Below the pieces are notes generated by a model. The model was not told the DNA's origin, did no database searches, and was given only the letters and a program-made list of their open reading frames with translations. A DNA stretch of 64,000 nt, from assembly GCF_017515565.1 (NCBI RefSeq), contig NZ_JAFWFN010000002.1, positions 19,588 to 83,587 on the forward strand, given 5' to 3'. The stretch comes from Halomonas sp. GTDB taxonomy: Bacteria > Pseudomonadota > Gammaproteobacteria > Pseudomonadales > Halomonadaceae. This document shows positions 47,159 to 56,201 of this stretch, piece after piece. The stretch's first letter is position 1. The number at the start of each line of letters is the position of its first letter. A program made the position numbers and the translations under genes.

Positions 47159-47907
47159 CGCTACCGCAAACACCCAGCCTGCAGCTAACCGGAAAGCGGG
47201 CGTTAGTGACGGGGGCAAGCCAAGGGATTGGCTTTGCTTGCGCCTGTGCGCTGGCGCAAGCAGGCGCGGATGTCACCCTGGTTGCCCGCAGTAAAAATAC
47301 GCTAAACGAAGCCGTTAGCGCCTTGCAAGCCGCTGGATACAGCGCTTCTGGGTTGGCGCTGGATGTTAACGACCATGCGACGCTAACCCAGACGTTGGCG
47401 GGGCGTTCGTTTGATATTTTGGTGAATAACGCAGGCACTAACCGTCCCAAACCGCTGCAGGAAACCACGGCAGATGACTATGCAGCGGTGATGGATTTGA
47501 ACGTTAAAGCCACGTACTTTCTCACTCAAACCATCGTTGCCCAGATGCCCAAAGGCGGCAGCGTGATTAATATCTCATCGCAAATGGGCCATGTAGGGGC
47601 CGCTAATCGCAGCCTTTACTGCGCTTCAAAAGCCGCTGTCGAAGGAATGACCCGCGCCATGGCGGTTGAATTAGGCCCGCGTGGGGTTCGCGTCAACACA
47701 ATCTGCCCTACCTTTGTTGAAACTCCCATGACACGGCCGTTTTTTGATCAACCCGGCTTTTTGGAGAGCGTGATCGCCAACATTCCCCTGGGGAGATTAG
47801 GCCAGCTGGAAGACATGATGGGGCCCGTAGTGTTTTTGGCCTCTCCGGCATCTGCACTGGTGACGGGCAGCGCCTTAATGGTGGACGGTGGCTGGACAGC
47901 ACGATAA
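47155..47907 (+). CDS. Short-chain dehydrogenase/reductase (SDR)
   Basis: 250 aa. It has the NAD(P) motif [24 protein letters not shown] ([12 protein letters not shown]), catalytic Ser ([12 protein letters not shown]) and YxxxK ([12 protein letters not shown]), and a C-terminal [12 protein letters not shown]. Its ATG overlaps the true stop of the HisD-like gene (ATGA), so both were one operon. In hps loci SDRs (HpsO/HpsP) interconvert enantiomers of dihydroxypropanesulfonate for HpsN; that role here is only an analogy. The frame is intact. Confidence 0.9.
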   Translation: MTLPQTPSLQLTGKRALVTGASQGIGFACACALAQAGADVTLVARSKNTLNEAVSALQAAGYSASGLALDVNDHATLTQTLAGRSFDILVNNAGTNRPKPLQETTADDYAAVMDLNVKATYFLTQTIVAQMPKGGSVINISSQMGHVGAANRSLYCASKAAVEGMTRAMAVELGPRGVRVNTICPTFVETPMTRPFFDQPGFLESVIANIPLGRLGQLEDMMGPVVFLASPASALVTGSALMVDGGWTAR

Positions 47908-47934
47908 CCCAGATTGCCCCTTCCTACTCTTGAT

Positions 47935-47958
47935 AAACCCCGCTCCTAGGCGGGGTTT
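47935..47958 (+). terminator. Terminator of the HisD-like/SDR operon
   Basis: A 9-bp stem AAACCCCGC / GCGGGGTTT with loop TCCTAG, the 3' arm ending in TTTCT. Confidence 0.7.
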
Positions 47959-48086
47959 CTAATATGGGAGGTAGGTTAGCTGCAGCCGCGAAGCGCAAGT
48001 GTTACTATTTGCACCCGTAACTTTTTCGCATTGACGTTCGCATTTGCAATGCGGTCACTGCACGCCTCGACCTAGGAGACAACGAC

Positions 48087-49787
48087 GTGTCGCTACCTGC
48101 TCGCCGTTCACCGCTGGCTCTACTTTCAGGTTTGGCCTCGCGTTTTACGCTGTCGCTAAACCCTTGGTCGATTGCGCTATTTTTGATAGCCCTGTCGGTG
48201 GCACTGCCTATCCTCGTGGTGTTTGGACATATCGTGGTTCCCACGGAGGGCGTGTGGCAGCATCTTGCCAGCACCGTACTTCCCCGCTATCTCTCTAATA
48301 CTTTTTGGCTGGTACTGTGGGTAGGGCTGGGTACGCTGATTATCGGCGCTAGCTCTGCCTGGCTGGTGGTGATGTGCCGTTTCCCTGGCAAGCGAATCTT
48401 TGAGTGGGCCTTACTGCTCCCCTTGGCGGTGCCAACCTACGTGATCGCCTATGCTTACACCGACTTCTTGCAGGTAGCCGGGCCGTTGCAAAGCGCGCTG
48501 CGCGAGTGGTTTGGCTGGCAGTTCGGCGATTATTACTTTCCGAATATACGCTCGTTAGGCGGGGCCGCCACACTCATCACCTTTGTGCTCTACCCCTACG
48601 TCTACCTGCTCGCACGCGCCTCTTTTCTTGAGCAGTCGGTGTGCGTGCTGGATGTGGGCCGCACGTTAGGCCGCGGCCCATGGCATCTGTTTAGCAGCGT
48701 TGCCCTACCGCTGGCGCGCCCCGCATTAGTGGGCGGGGTGTCGTTGGTGCTGATGGAAACGCTCAATGAGTTTGGCGCCGTGCAGTTTTTTGGCGTGGAT
48801 ACCTTTACCACCGGCATCTACCGAACATGGTTTGGCTTAGGTGAACCAGTGGCCGCCGCTCAGTTGGCGGCTTGTTTGCTTACCTTTGTGATTGTGCTGG
48901 TGCTACTGGAGCGCTACTCCCGTGGTAAGCGTCGCTATTTCCACACCACCAACCGCTACCAGCAGTTGCCTGAGTACCGCCTACGCGGCTGGCGTGCGTT
49001 TGGCGCAACCATGGTGTGTTTGCTGCCTATCGTGATCGGCTTTTTACTGCCCAGCGGCATCTTGCTGAACTTGGCCATTCACCAGGGCGACACCCTGTTT
49101 GGCACTCGTTTTATTCGCTTCGCCACCAATAGCTTGAGCCTTTCACTGGTTGCCGCCTTAATTGCGGTGGGCATGGCGGTGCTACTGAGCTACGGCGTTA
49201 GATTGCACAACTCGGCAAGTGCCAGGCTATTCACCCGCGTAGCGGCCATGGGCTATGCGATTCCTGGCTCGGTAGTGGCGGTGGGGATCTTGATTCCCTT
49301 CGCCTGGCTGGATAACACCCTTAATACTTGGCTACATGAGCACTACGGAAAAATCATCGGACTGGTGTTTAGCGGCTCGGCGTTTATTTTAATTTATGCC
49401 TATGTGGTGCGCTTTTTAGCGGTGTCGTTCAATGCCGTAGAAGCAAGCCTGGGGAAAGTCACGCCGAGTATGGACGCGGCCTCGCGCACTTTGGGCCAGA
49501 CCGCCGGCGGCACGCTGCGCAAGATACATACCCCCTTAATGCGCAGCAGTTTGCTGGCAGCGGGTATTTTAGTGTTCGTAGACGCTATGAAAGAGCTTCC
49601 CGCTACGATGATTCTTCGGCCGTTTAACTTCGATACGCTAGCAGTGCGCGCCCACAGCCTAGCCTCCGACGAGCGCTTGGCAGAAGCATCCACGGCGTCA
49701 CTTACCATTGTGGTGGTGGGGATATTACCGGTCATACTACTCAGCTTGGCGATGCGCCGGGCGCGGCCCGGCAGCCAAGCTGAGTAG
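48087..49787 (+). CDS. fbpB: Iron(III) ABC transporter permease (FbpB/AfuB-like)
   Basis: 566 aa, a fused two-domain permease with about 12 helices. Each half carries an EAA-type loop: FLEQSVCVLDVGRTLGRGPW followed by PLARPALVGG in the first, and VEASLGKVTPSMDAASRTLG followed by PLMRSSLLAAG in the second. The FALPLAVPTYVIAYAYTD-like segment (LLPLAVPTYVIAYAYTDFLQ) is typical of ferric permeases. Start GTG 48087 has TAGGAG eight bases upstream. It is convergent with the ATPase gene instead of being in one operon with it. Its 3' end contains a long hairpin. Confidence 0.88.
   Translation: MSLPARRSPLALLSGLASRFTLSLNPWSIALFLIALSVALPILVVFGHIVVPTEGVWQHLASTVLPRYLSNTFWLVLWVGLGTLIIGASSAWLVVMCRFPGKRIFEWALLLPLAVPTYVIAYAYTDFLQVAGPLQSALREWFGWQFGDYYFPNIRSLGGAATLITFVLYPYVYLLARASFLEQSVCVLDVGRTLGRGPWHLFSSVALPLARPALVGGVSLVLMETLNEFGAVQFFGVDTFTTGIYRTWFGLGEPVAAAQLAACLLTFVIVLVLLERYSRGKRRYFHTTNRYQQLPEYRLRGWRAFGATMVCLLPIVIGFLLPSGILLNLAIHQGDTLFGTRFIRFATNSLSLSLVAALIAVGMAVLLSYGVRLHNSASARLFTRVAAMGYAIPGSVVAVGILIPFAWLDNTLNTWLHEHYGKIIGLVFSGSAFILIYAYVVRFLAVSFNAVEASLGKVTPSMDAASRTLGQTAGGTLRKIHTPLMRSSLLAAGILVFVDAMKELPATMILRPFNFDTLAVRAHSLASDERLAEASTASLTIVVVGILPVILLSLAMRRARPGSQAE
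49740..49784. terminator. Long hairpin inside the 3' end of fbpB
   Basis: Outer 11-bp arms CTCAGCTTGGC (49740-49750) and GCCAAGCTGAG (49774-49784) enclose inner arms GCCGGG / CCCGGC. The structure encodes the last codons of the permease and ends in AGTTTGGG. It probably acts as a shared terminator between the convergent fbpB and fbpC. Confidence 0.6.
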
Positions 49788-49816
49788 TTTGGGCTGGGTA
49801 GCCCCAGTAGAAAGGG

Positions 49817-50914
49817 TTAGCGAGGAAAGATAAACACCTGGGAGTGGTCCAAGTCGATATCAATCGGCTGGCCTTCCTGGGGAAGAAACACCCCAGGCAC
49901 ACGGGCGTGCAAGTGAGCTTCCTGCCCATCTTCGCCGTGGGCACACAGGTGAATTAAGCTGGTACGGCCCAGCAGTTTTGCCATCACCACGTGACTGTGA
50001 TTATGGGCCTCGGCAGGTAGGTCGCGCTCTTTAATGCGCAGCGCTTCGGGGCGAATCATGATTTGCGCTTCACTCCCCTCCTCCAGCCAACTGGCGTCTA
50101 CCGCGCCTACCGGAGTCTGCACTTTACCATCGTGAACCGTGCCGCTTAGCTCGTTGACCTCCCCAAAAAACGTCACCACAAACGGGTCAATCGGTGCGCA
50201 GTAAAGCTCGCGCGGGGTGCCGGTTTGGATAATTCTGCCATCACGCATCAGCGCAATACGATCCGCCATAAACATGGCTTCTTCAGGGTCGTGGGTAACC
50301 AGCAAGGTGGCAGACCCCAGCTTCTTAAGCACGTGAAGCGTATCGTCGCGAATGCGATCCCGCAGCCGGGCATCCAAGCTAGAAAACGGCTCATCCAGCA
50401 GCATTAACTTTGGCGTAGGCGCCAAGGCACGCGCTAGCGCCACGCGCTGCTGCTGACCACCCGACAACATATGCGGGTAAGTTTCAATGTAGTTGGCCAT
50501 ACCCAGCTGGGTAAGCAGCTCTACCGCACGCTCGCGGCGCTCGCGGCTGGGCAGGTGCTTGAGGCCAAAGGTGACGTTTTCCAGCACGCTTAAATGCGGG
50601 AACAGCGCCGAGTCTTGAAAGGCAAGGCCAACATTACGCTTTTCCGGCGGCACATGGCGCTTACCGGGCGCAGCAATGGGGTTTCCATCCAGGCTAACCG
50701 CGCCATCCTGTAGCACTTCCAACCCCGCAGCAATGCGCAACAAGGTGGTTTTTCCACAGCCCGACGGCCCCAATAGACAAACAACCTCCCCTGGGGCGAT
50801 GTTTAAATCTATCCCTTTGACGACTTGATTAGTCGCAAACGTATGATGGACCTCTCGCAAAGACAGAGCCGGTGCGGGGGCCGCCACATCGGGAAGTGAC
50901 ACAGTTGCCGTCAT
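49817..50914 (-). CDS. fbpC: Iron(III) ABC transporter ATP-binding protein (FbpC-like)
   Basis: 365 aa. Walker A is LLGPSGCGKTTLLR, Q-loop LAFQDSALFPHLSV, signature MLSGGQQQRVALARAL, Walker B KLMLLDEPFSSLD and switch LLVTHDPEEAMF. A C-terminal regulatory TOBE-like domain (about 250-365) ends in SQVFIFPR. The length and domain plan fit ferric-ion importers. It is divergent from the binding-protein gene and convergent with the permease gene. Confidence 0.88.
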   Translation of the reverse strand: MTATVSLPDVAAPAPALSLREVHHTFATNQVVKGIDLNIAPGEVVCLLGPSGCGKTTLLRIAAGLEVLQDGAVSLDGNPIAAPGKRHVPPEKRNVGLAFQDSALFPHLSVLENVTFGLKHLPSRERRERAVELLTQLGMANYIETYPHMLSGGQQQRVALARALAPTPKLMLLDEPFSSLDARLRDRIRDDTLHVLKKLGSATLLVTHDPEEAMFMADRIALMRDGRIIQTGTPRELYCAPIDPFVVTFFGEVNELSGTVHDGKVQTPVGAVDASWLEEGSEAQIMIRPEALRIKERDLPAEAHNHSHVVMAKLLGRTSLIHLCAHGEDGQEAHLHARVPGVFLPQEGQPIDIDLDHSQVFIFPR

Positions 50915-51112
50915 TTTTTCACCATTGCTTTATTCGACCATCGTTTCGTTCGACCATCGTATTGCTAACGCAATACAGTTACGAACACGGTTGAAAGTTA
51001 TTTGCATTCTAATTTCTATTGCGGTGAGATGCACGCCTCATCCATACATTGAATGATTTTAGTTACCATTTAGCTTGACGCCGACGCCAAGAACCGCTTG
51101 AATACCCGTTAC

Positions 51113-51131
51113 GATAATGCAACTTATTCTC
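51113..51131. promoter_or_regulatory. Fur box upstream of fbpA
   Basis: GATAATGCAACTTATTCTC matches the 19-bp consensus GATAATGATAATCATTATC at 14 positions by direct count. It lies 23 bp upstream of the fbpA start codon. A weaker A/T-rich relative (TTATTTGCATTCTAA, 50998-51012) lies nearer fbpC. Confidence 0.7.
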
Positions 51132-51154
51132 ATAAGCATTCAGGGGTATTTTTA

Positions 51155-52180
51155 ATGAACAAAACACGCCTTTCCGTATCTGTCGCTGCCATCATGGCGG
51201 GCGCTGCATTCGCTAGTAGCACCTTGGCCAATGAGGTCAATATTTATTCAGCGCGCCACTACGACTCAGACGAGATCCTTTATAGTGCGTTCACCGAGGA
51301 AACCGGTATTAAAGTGAACGTACTGGAAGGTGATTCTGACCAGTTGATGCAACGCATGCGCCGCGAGGGCATCGCCAGCCCCGCCGACGTGATGCTGACA
51401 GTGGATGCAGGTCGTCTTTGGCGTGCAGAGCAAGATGGGCTTTTCCAAGCCGTGGATTCTGAAGAACTTAATGAGCGCATTCCCGAGTCCATGCGCCACC
51501 CAGAAGGCAAGTGGTTTGGCTTTAGCCAGCGCGCACGGGTCATTTTTTACAACCGCGAAAATTTTGACCCCAGCCAAATCGCTACCTATGAAGATCTAGC
51601 CGACCCACAGTTTGAAGGCCAGGTGTGTATCCGTTCATCGAACAACATTTACAACCAGTCGCTGCTCGCTTCGATGATTGAGCACCACGGCGAAGAGGGC
51701 GCAGAAGAGTGGGCAAAGGGCGTGGTTAACAATCTGGCGCGCTCTCCTGAGGGTGGCGATACTGACCAAATCCTGGGCACTGCCAGCGGCGAATGTAACC
51801 TAGCGGTCGCCAACCACTACTACTACGTTCGCTTGCTGCACTCGGATAACGCATCCGATCGTGAGGCGGCGCGCAAAGTAGGCGTTATCTTCCCCAACCA
51901 GGACGACCGCGGCACCCATATTAACGTAGGCGGCGCAGGCCTGGTGGCAAACGCGCGAAACGCAGAAAACGGCATTCGCTTCCTAGAGTTCTTAGCCTCT
52001 GACCAAGCGCAAGAGGTGCTGGCTGAGCGCAACTACGAGTTCCCCATAGCTGAGGGTATCAAGAAAGACCCAGTGCTAGAGTCATGGGGTGACTTCGCAA
52101 GAGACGGCGTTAACATCAACGTGCTGGGTGAAAACAACCCGGAAGCGATCCGCATTTTTGATCGCGTTGACTGGCGTTAA
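51155..52180 (+). CDS. fbpA: Iron(III) ABC transporter substrate-binding protein (FbpA-like)
   Basis: 341 aa. ATG 51155 has AGGGG upstream; it encodes a signal peptide with likely cleavage after STLA-N. The mature protein starts NEVNIYSARHYDSDEILYSA, the common FbpA/FutA opening (iron-ligand His/Tyr region). It contains CIRSSNNIYNQSLLASMIEH and the tandem tyrosines NHYYYVRLL expected to bind Fe3+. C-terminal blocks are HINVGGAGLVANARNAENGI and FLEFLASDQAQEVLAERNYE. Expression is likely Fur-repressed from the upstream box. Confidence 0.92.
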   Translation: MNKTRLSVSVAAIMAGAAFASSTLANEVNIYSARHYDSDEILYSAFTEETGIKVNVLEGDSDQLMQRMRREGIASPADVMLTVDAGRLWRAEQDGLFQAVDSEELNERIPESMRHPEGKWFGFSQRARVIFYNRENFDPSQIATYEDLADPQFEGQVCIRSSNNIYNQSLLASMIEHHGEEGAEEWAKGVVNNLARSPEGGDTDQILGTASGECNLAVANHYYYVRLLHSDNASDREAARKVGVIFPNQDDRGTHINVGGAGLVANARNAENGIRFLEFLASDQAQEVLAERNYEFPIAEGIKKDPVLESWGDFARDGVNINVLGENNPEAIRIFDRVDWR

Positions 52181-52220
52181 GCCTAGAGACCTATGGTTAG
52201 GCTTGAGGTAATGCAACCCT

Positions 52221-52254
52221 AAAAAAATCACCCGCAGCTTGGCTGCGGGTGATT
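52221..52254. terminator. Terminator between fbpA and polA
   Basis: A 13-bp stem AATCACCCGCAGC / GCTGCGGGTGATT with loop TTG is preceded by A7. This gives a U-run in the minus-strand polA transcript; the fbpA side has only a short T-run. Confidence 0.85.
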
Positions 52255-52300
52255 TGCGTTATCGCTTGGAAATAAAGCCCCCTGCGGCTTGGGCAAGACG

Positions 52301-55069
52301 CTAGTGCGCTTCATCCCAATTAGCGCCGCTCTCTGCTTCCACAATCAGCGGCACTTTTAGCTCAGCCGCGCCCTGCATGCGCTTTTGCACTTGCTCGATA
52401 AAAGCATCGACCTGCGTTTCGGCCACTTCAAACACCAGCTCATCGTGTACCTGCATGACCATTAGCGCATCGAATTCGCCTTCGGCAAGCCAGGCATCCA
52501 CATCAATCATCGCCTGCTTGATAATATCGGCGGCCGTCCCCTGCATGGGCGCATTAATCGCGGTGCGCTCGGCACCCTGACGACGGTTGCGGTTTTGCGA
52601 CTGAATTTCCGGCAGATAGAGGCGCCGACCCAGCACGGTTTCCACAAAGCCATCTTTCGCGGCTTGTGAGCGGATACGATCCATGTAGCGGGCAACACCG
52701 GGGTAGCGATCAAAGTAACGGTCGATGTAGGTTTGCGCCTGGTTACGATCAATATGCAGCTGACGCGATAACCCCCAGGCGCTCATGCCATAAATCAGGC
52801 CAAAGTTAATCGCTTTGGCGCTGCGCCGCTGGTCTCCCGATACCTTATCTAACGATGTACCAAAGACTTCCGCAGCAGTGGCGGTGTGGATATCACGCCC
52901 ATCGGCAAACGCATCTAGCAGCCCTTTATCTTCGGAAAGATGCGCCATTATGCGCAGCTCAATTTGCGAGTAGTCGGCCGCGACAATGCGGTAACCAGGG
53001 CGAGCGATAAACGCCTGGCGAATTTTGCGCCCCTCTTCAGTACGAATAGGGATGTTCTGTAAGTTTGGATCAGACGATGACAGCCGCCCAGTGGCGGTAA
53101 CCGCTTGGTGGTAGCTGGTGTGCACCCGGCCAGTGGCTTTATTGAGCAGGCGCGGTAGCTTGTCAGTGTAGGTAGATTTCAGCTTGGCAAGGCCACGGTG
53201 TTGCATAATCACTTTGGGCAACGGGTAATCCAGCGCCAGCTCTTCAAGCACGGCCTCCGCCGTGGAGGGTGCCCCTTTCGGCGTCTTCTTGATGACCGGA
53301 ATCTTCTGCTCTTCAAACAGGATCTGCCCCAACTGTTTGGGCGACCCTAGATTAAACTCACGGCCTGCCAATTCAAACGCTTGGCTTTCCAGTTCACGAA
53401 TACGGCTTTCAAGCTGCTGGCTTTGCGCGTGGAGGCGTTCAGCATCGAGCGCAACGCCGTTGCGCTCGATGCGTGAGAGTACGTTGATCAACGGTAGCTC
53501 AAGGTTGTCCAGCACTTCGGCTAGGCGACCTTCCCGCTCGACCTGGGGCCGCAGGGTTTCCTGAAGGCGTAGGGTGATATCGACATCTTCACAGGCGTAA
53601 GGCGCCGCTTGCTCTAGGGCAATTTGATTAAAGGTGAGCTGCTTTGCCCCTTTACCGGCGATCTCCTCAAATGAAATCGTCTTTTCGCCCAAATACTTCA
53701 GCGCCAGCGAGTCCATATCATGGCGTGTGGCGGTGGAGTTCAGTACATAAGAGGCCAGCATGGTGTCGGCCAATGGCCCTACCACGGCAACCTCATAGTT
53801 GGCCAGCACCGAAATATCGTACTTCAGGTTTTGGCCAATCTTGGTTTTGTTTGGGTCTTCCAGCAACGGTTTTAGCGCGGCCAGCACCGCTTTACGGTCT
53901 AATTGTTTGGGGGCATCCAGGTAGTCGTGGGCTAGCGGAATATAGGCCGCTTCACCCGCTTCCAGCGCCAAGCCAATGCCAACAATTTCGGCGTCCATAT
54001 AGTTGAGGCTGGTGGTTTCCAGATCAAAACAGAAACGCTCAGCGTGGTTCAGGCGGTCGAGCCAGGTTGCAAACTCGCTCTGCTCTACAATAACGTGGTC
54101 GTGACGCTCAGCAGGCGCTGCGGGGGGGCCATCCTCTTGCGTACCTTCTGGCACTGGCTCGCCACCTTTTACGTCATCCACACCCTCGTCTTTGCCTTCC
54201 AGCAGCTCGCCCAACCACTGGCGGAACTCCATCTCTTTATAGAGCTCAACCAGCGCTTCACGATCAGGCTGGGCGATATCCAGATCATCCAAGCCTACCG
54301 GTAGCTCGCAGTCTGTTTTAATAGTCGCCAGCTGATACGAAAGAAACGCCTGTTCACGGTGCTCTTCGAGCTTCTTAGGCAAGGTTTTCGCACCCCGGAA
54401 GGTGAGCGTCTTTACCCGTTCTAAATCGCCATAAATAGTGTCTAACCCACCGCCCATGCCTTGCAGCAGGCCGATAGCAGTCTTTTCACCCACGCCGGGC
54501 ACACCGGGGATGTTATCGACTTTGTCTCCCATTAAAGCAAGAAAATCGATAATCAGCGCGGGCGGTAAACCGAACTTAGCTTCCACGCCCGCCTCGTCCA
54601 GGGTTTCATCCTTCATGGTGTTAACCAGCGTGATGTGGCTATTTACTAACTGCGCCATATCTTTGTCGCCGGTAGAAATGACGGCATCGCGCCCCGCTTG
54701 CGTTGCGTGGTGCGCCAGCGTGCCGATTACGTCATCTGCCTCAACACCTTCTATACATAACAGCGGCAAGCCCAGCGCTTTCACACAGGCGTGCAGCGGC
54801 TTAATTTGGCTGCGTAGCTCATCAGGCATCGGCGGGCGATGCGCTTTGTACTCGCTGTACATCTCATCGCGGAAGGTTTTACCCGGCGCATCAAATACCA
54901 CCGCCATGGGGCTATCCGGGTAGTCCTTGATCAGCCGCTTCAGCATATTGATAACGCCTTTCACCGCACCGGTCGGCTGGCCGTTAGAGGTGGTTAGCGG
55001 CGGCAGCGCATGAAACGCGCGATACAGGTACGAAGAGCCATCGACAAGCACGATTGGGGCACGGGCCAT
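52301..55069 (-). CDS. polA: DNA polymerase I
   Basis: 922 aa (E. coli 928). The 5' nuclease domain begins APIVLVDGSSYLYRAFHALP. The 3'-5' exonuclease domain has FCFDLETTSLNYMDAEIVGI, with the catalytic DxE intact, so proofreading should be active. Polymerase motifs are A (DYSQIELRIMAHLS), B (RRSAKAINFGLIYGMSAWGL) and C (QVHDELVFEV). It fills gaps after primer removal and repair. ATG 55069 is chosen over a TTG two codons upstream. Confidence 0.97.
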   Translation of the reverse strand: MARAPIVLVDGSSYLYRAFHALPPLTTSNGQPTGAVKGVINMLKRLIKDYPDSPMAVVFDAPGKTFRDEMYSEYKAHRPPMPDELRSQIKPLHACVKALGLPLLCIEGVEADDVIGTLAHHATQAGRDAVISTGDKDMAQLVNSHITLVNTMKDETLDEAGVEAKFGLPPALIIDFLALMGDKVDNIPGVPGVGEKTAIGLLQGMGGGLDTIYGDLERVKTLTFRGAKTLPKKLEEHREQAFLSYQLATIKTDCELPVGLDDLDIAQPDREALVELYKEMEFRQWLGELLEGKDEGVDDVKGGEPVPEGTQEDGPPAAPAERHDHVIVEQSEFATWLDRLNHAERFCFDLETTSLNYMDAEIVGIGLALEAGEAAYIPLAHDYLDAPKQLDRKAVLAALKPLLEDPNKTKIGQNLKYDISVLANYEVAVVGPLADTMLASYVLNSTATRHDMDSLALKYLGEKTISFEEIAGKGAKQLTFNQIALEQAAPYACEDVDITLRLQETLRPQVEREGRLAEVLDNLELPLINVLSRIERNGVALDAERLHAQSQQLESRIRELESQAFELAGREFNLGSPKQLGQILFEEQKIPVIKKTPKGAPSTAEAVLEELALDYPLPKVIMQHRGLAKLKSTYTDKLPRLLNKATGRVHTSYHQAVTATGRLSSSDPNLQNIPIRTEEGRKIRQAFIARPGYRIVAADYSQIELRIMAHLSEDKGLLDAFADGRDIHTATAAEVFGTSLDKVSGDQRRSAKAINFGLIYGMSAWGLSRQLHIDRNQAQTYIDRYFDRYPGVARYMDRIRSQAAKDGFVETVLGRRLYLPEIQSQNRNRRQGAERTAINAPMQGTAADIIKQAMIDVDAWLAEGEFDALMVMQVHDELVFEVAETQVDAFIEQVQKRMQGAAELKVPLIVEAESGANWDEAH

Positions 55070-55244
55070 AACCAAATTCCATTGTTAGCAAAACAGGTAA
55101 AAAGTCTGTTGGTTATGATACGCGTTCATAGCAGCCGATGCAGAAACAACCACCGCTAATAACCGCTTTGAAAGCGTAACAACGCTGCCAACTGACGCGG
55201 CAAGCCGCTACAATAACGGGCTTAGCAACCTGGGCGAGACTCAA

Positions 55245-56201
55245 ATGGCTGTATTCACCCCGCTTAGCGACGCACAGGTCGCCGCGTTTTTGGAAAAGTT
55301 TGATGTAGGTAGCTTCGTTTCACTTCAGGGTGTGGCGGGCGGCACGGAAAATTCGACATTTTTTGTCACCACCGACCGCCGCGAACTGGTGTTAACCCTG
55401 TTTGAACAAGGCGAACATGAAGAGCTGCCGTTTTTTGTCGATTTATTAGATTACCTGGATGAACACCGTTTACCGGTGCCCGGCACCATACACGACCGTG
55501 AAGGTATTGCGCTGCACAGTTTAGCGGGCAAGCCGGCGCTGCTGTTCCCGCGCCTGCCAGGCCGTCATCCTGAAGCACCGAACATCACCCAGTGCCAAGT
55601 GTTGGGCGACACCCTTGGCCGCCTGCACGGGGTGTCTCAGCGCTTTCAAGGCCAGCGCCCGAACCCCCGTGACCTGCATTGGCTTCGGGCAGTGCACCAC
55701 AAGGTACTCGCCTACCTCAGCCCGGAAGACCAGGCGCTGATGAAGGATGAAGTGGATGACTTCGAGAGTGCCTTTAGCAAGCATGGCGAACTGCCCCAAG
55801 GCGCGCTGCACGGCGATTTATTCCGCGACAACACGCTTTACGACGGCGATAAGCTGGGCGGCATCATCGATTTCTATAATGGCTGCACCGGGGATTTGCT
55901 GTTCGATCTCGCGATTGTGATTAACGACTGGGCATCTAATGCGGATGGCTCGCTAAATGCGCAGCGCCATGATGCGATTCTTAGCGCTTATCAGGCGCGT
56001 AGACCGCTAACCGCCGATGAAAAAGTGTTGTGGCCAACCATGCTGCGCATGACGGCGCTGCGCTACTGGCTTTCGCGTTTGCTCGTGGTTTATGTGGACC
56101 CGCCGGCCCACGACTTAACGCCCCACGACCCTGCGCGTTTTCGAACTATTTTAAAGGCACGCATCTTATTAGGTGCGCTACCGCTTCCAGAGGCTTCTTA
56201 A
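55245..56201 (+). CDS. thrB: Homoserine kinase (ThrB, APH-fold type)
   Basis: 318 aa. It phosphorylates homoserine in threonine synthesis. This is the aminoglycoside-phosphotransferase-fold form of Pseudomonas, not the GHMP-kinase form of E. coli. It has FVSLQGVAGGTENSTFFVTT, the catalytic loop GALHGDLFRDNTLYDGDKLG and the metal site GGIIDFYNGCTGDLLFDLAI. Its TAA stop overlaps the ATG of speA by one base (TAATG). No other threonine genes adjoin it. Confidence 0.94.
   Translation: MAVFTPLSDAQVAAFLEKFDVGSFVSLQGVAGGTENSTFFVTTDRRELVLTLFEQGEHEELPFFVDLLDYLDEHRLPVPGTIHDREGIALHSLAGKPALLFPRLPGRHPEAPNITQCQVLGDTLGRLHGVSQRFQGQRPNPRDLHWLRAVHHKVLAYLSPEDQALMKDEVDDFESAFSKHGELPQGALHGDLFRDNTLYDGDKLGGIIDFYNGCTGDLLFDLAIVINDWASNADGSLNAQRHDAILSAYQARRPLTADEKVLWPTMLRMTALRYWLSRLLVVYVDPPAHDLTPHDPARFRTILKARILLGALPLPEAS

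Noticed and set aside
56030-56200. 57-residue N-terminal extension of SpeA inside thrB
   Set aside because: Reads thrB out of frame; the TAATG junction at 56199 gives the normal SpeA length.
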